Part shown: positions 63,031-64,000 of the stretch, piece by piece
Position numbering within the stretch: the stretch's first letter is position 1
Layout of the letters: each line of letters opens with the position of its first letter
Notes under the pieces: generated by a model
Databases searched by the model: none
What the model was told of the DNA's origin: nothing
What the model saw: only the letters and a program-made list of their open reading frames with translations
Source of the DNA: Steroidobacteraceae bacterium
Lineage (GTDB): Bacteria > Pseudomonadota > Gammaproteobacteria > Steroidobacterales > Steroidobacteraceae
Direction: 5' to 3'
Assembly: GCA_041395505.1 (NCBI GenBank)
Contig: JAWLAG010000001.1
Span: forward strand, 2,108,001 to 2,172,000
Length of the DNA: 64,000 bases
Position numbers and translations under genes: made by a program

Positions 63031-64000
63031 ATGAAAACCATGGATCCACTCGATCAGTATCTTGCCGGTGAGATTTCATCCGTAAAGCTCATCGAAGATT
63101 GCCTGGAGGTGATTGCGCGTCGCAATGATGATTTGGGCGCATTGACCCACGTGGATGCAGATCGTGCGCTGGATGCGGCCCGCATGGCCGACATGCGCCG
63201 CGCACGCAACCAGAGCCTCGGTGTCCTGGATGGAGTGCCCATGTCCGTCAAGGCGAACATCGCCGTGGCCGACTGGCCGCATACTGCGGGCATGCGTACG
63301 CGCTACAGCGCTCGCGCCGAGCGCGACGCGTATGTCATCGCTCGTGCTCGCGACGCCGGGCTCATTCCGTTGTGCCAATCGAACATGGATGAGGCAGCAC
63401 TCGGCGCCGATGGTGTAAACCCCTGGTTCCTCACGACCGATAATCCGCGTCTGGCAGGATACTGTGCCGGCGGCTCGAGCGCGGGCGCGGCCGCGGCCCT
63501 CGCCTCGGGCATGTGCCATGTCGCGATCGGCACGGATACGATTGGTTCGGTACGAATACCCGCCGCGTTTTGCTCCGTTGCGGCGCTGAAACCAACCTTT
63601 GGTCTGGTCAGCACCGCGAATGTCGTCCCAGTGCACCTGCGCTTCGACCATGTCGGGCCGATGACCCGCGAGGTCAGGCACCTGTCGGCGGTGACGGCTG
63701 CCATCGCCGGTTTCGATCGCAGCTGGCCCTGGTCATTTCCGGTGAATCAGACCGAAATGCTGCGTAACACACGCCCGCGCCTTGGCGTCGCGACCGGCCT
63801 CGATCAGCTCATGACCAGCGGTCCGGTCAGCACGAGTTTCGCCGCCGTGGTCGACAGGTTGCGAAGCCGCGACTGCGAACTATTGCCGTTCGATCTCGCG
63901 CCGTTCGATCTGCCCGGCCTGCGCCGAGCGATCCTCACTCTCTGCGAACGATCCATGTGGCGCGAACACGGCACTGCGATCGGCAACCAGCCTCAGGAGT
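63031..64000 (+). CDS. Amidase signature family protein (3' end outside the window)
   Basis: 323 codons are open to the window end with no stop. The Ser-cisSer-Lys triad is visible: Lys in PMSVKANIAVAD, the cis-serine in AGGSSAGAAAA and the nucleophile in IGTDTIGSVRIPAAF; GLVSTANVVPV and HVGPMTREV complete the amidase signature. It hydrolyses an amide bond; substrate unknown. ATG at 63031 has AGG upstream, and an ATG at 63040 is possible. It is the third gene of a plus-strand run after the XdhC- and MaoC-like genes. Near the end, PFDLAPFDL is encoded by a short direct repeat. Confidence 0.88.
   Translation, partial: MKTMDPLDQYLAGEISSVKLIEDCLEVIARRNDDLGALTHVDADRALDAARMADMRRARNQSLGVLDGVPMSVKANIAVADWPHTAGMRTRYSARAERDAYVIARARDAGLIPLCQSNMDEAALGADGVNPWFLTTDNPRLAGYCAGGSSAGAAAALASGMCHVAIGTDTIGSVRIPAAFCSVAALKPTFGLVSTANVVPVHLRFDHVGPMTREVRHLSAVTAAIAGFDRSWPWSFPVNQTEMLRNTRPRLGVATGLDQLMTSGPVSTSFAAVVDRLRSRDCELLPFDLAPFDLPGLRRAILTLCERSMWREHGTAIGNQPQE

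Noticed and set aside
63889..63919. Short direct repeat coding PFDL twice in the amidase gene
   Set aside because: Two copies of about 12 bases inside a coding region; no sign of an element.

Overview
The window is G+C-rich chromosomal DNA packed with genes on both strands. It reads as core chromosome of a gammaproteobacterium, possibly near the Steroidobacteraceae/Xanthomonadales; that placement is inference. Supporting content: a complete ccmABCDEFGHI cytochrome c maturation operon, a fused thrA followed by thrB and thrC, class II DAHP synthase, a PhoP/PhoQ-like pair, msrPQ, fumC, acnA, mnmA next to nudJ, and the order uvrC-pgsA-tRNA-Gly-tRNA-Cys-tRNA-Leu known from Escherichia coli. I saw no insertion sequence, phage gene, integrase or CRISPR array. 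No gene-free stretch exceeds about 300 bases.

Layout. 0-11.5 kb: small catabolic and detoxification genes (methyltransferase, aldehyde dehydrogenase, two VOC/GST-type genes, AhpD-like, SnoaL-like, an alpha/beta-hydrolase without its serine), then a GGDEF-EAL protein paired with an orphan pseudopilin, an NhaD-like antiporter and a MaoC-type hotdog protein. 11.5-18.1 kb: the ccm operon, minus strand. 18.2-23.4 kb: a tight six-gene minus-strand operon (SDR, VOC, MDR dehydrogenase, SDR, Gfo/Idh/MocA, DUF819 membrane protein) starting just after a tRNA-Leu gene. 23.4-27.2 kb: three tRNA genes separated by protein genes (ion channel; DUF4399 lipoprotein, HxlR regulator, vanadium haloperoxidase-like protein).

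27.2-33.1 kb: pgsA, uvrC, a family-5 uracil-DNA glycosylase and icd in one overlapping minus-strand run, preceded by class II DAHP synthase. 33.2-36 kb: a saccharopine dehydrogenase-like gene and an antiquitin-type aldehyde dehydrogenase, probably lysine catabolism. 36-38.4 kb: PepSY-response regulator-histidine kinase operon. 38.4-42 kb: glycine-zipper protein, mazG, Nudix CoA pyrophosphatase, fumC. 42.1-51.2 kb, plus strand: purB, a protein of unknown function, nudJ, mnmA, acnA with an unusual lysine/arginine-rich tail, an HAD phosphatase, msrP, msrQ. 51.1-56 kb: tryptophan dioxygenase, threonine aldolase, TatD, M20 peptidase, NERD protein. 56-60.7 kb: thrABC, minus strand. 60.9-64 kb: XdhC-like, MaoC-like and an amidase cut off by the window end.

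Most work is central and amino-acid metabolism: icd, acnA and fumC serve the TCA cycle, thrABC and threonine aldolase make and break threonine, and the saccharopine pair and tryptophan dioxygenase degrade amino acids. The less ordinary parts are the six-gene operon, the split tRNA cluster, the aconitase tail and the serine-less hydrolase.
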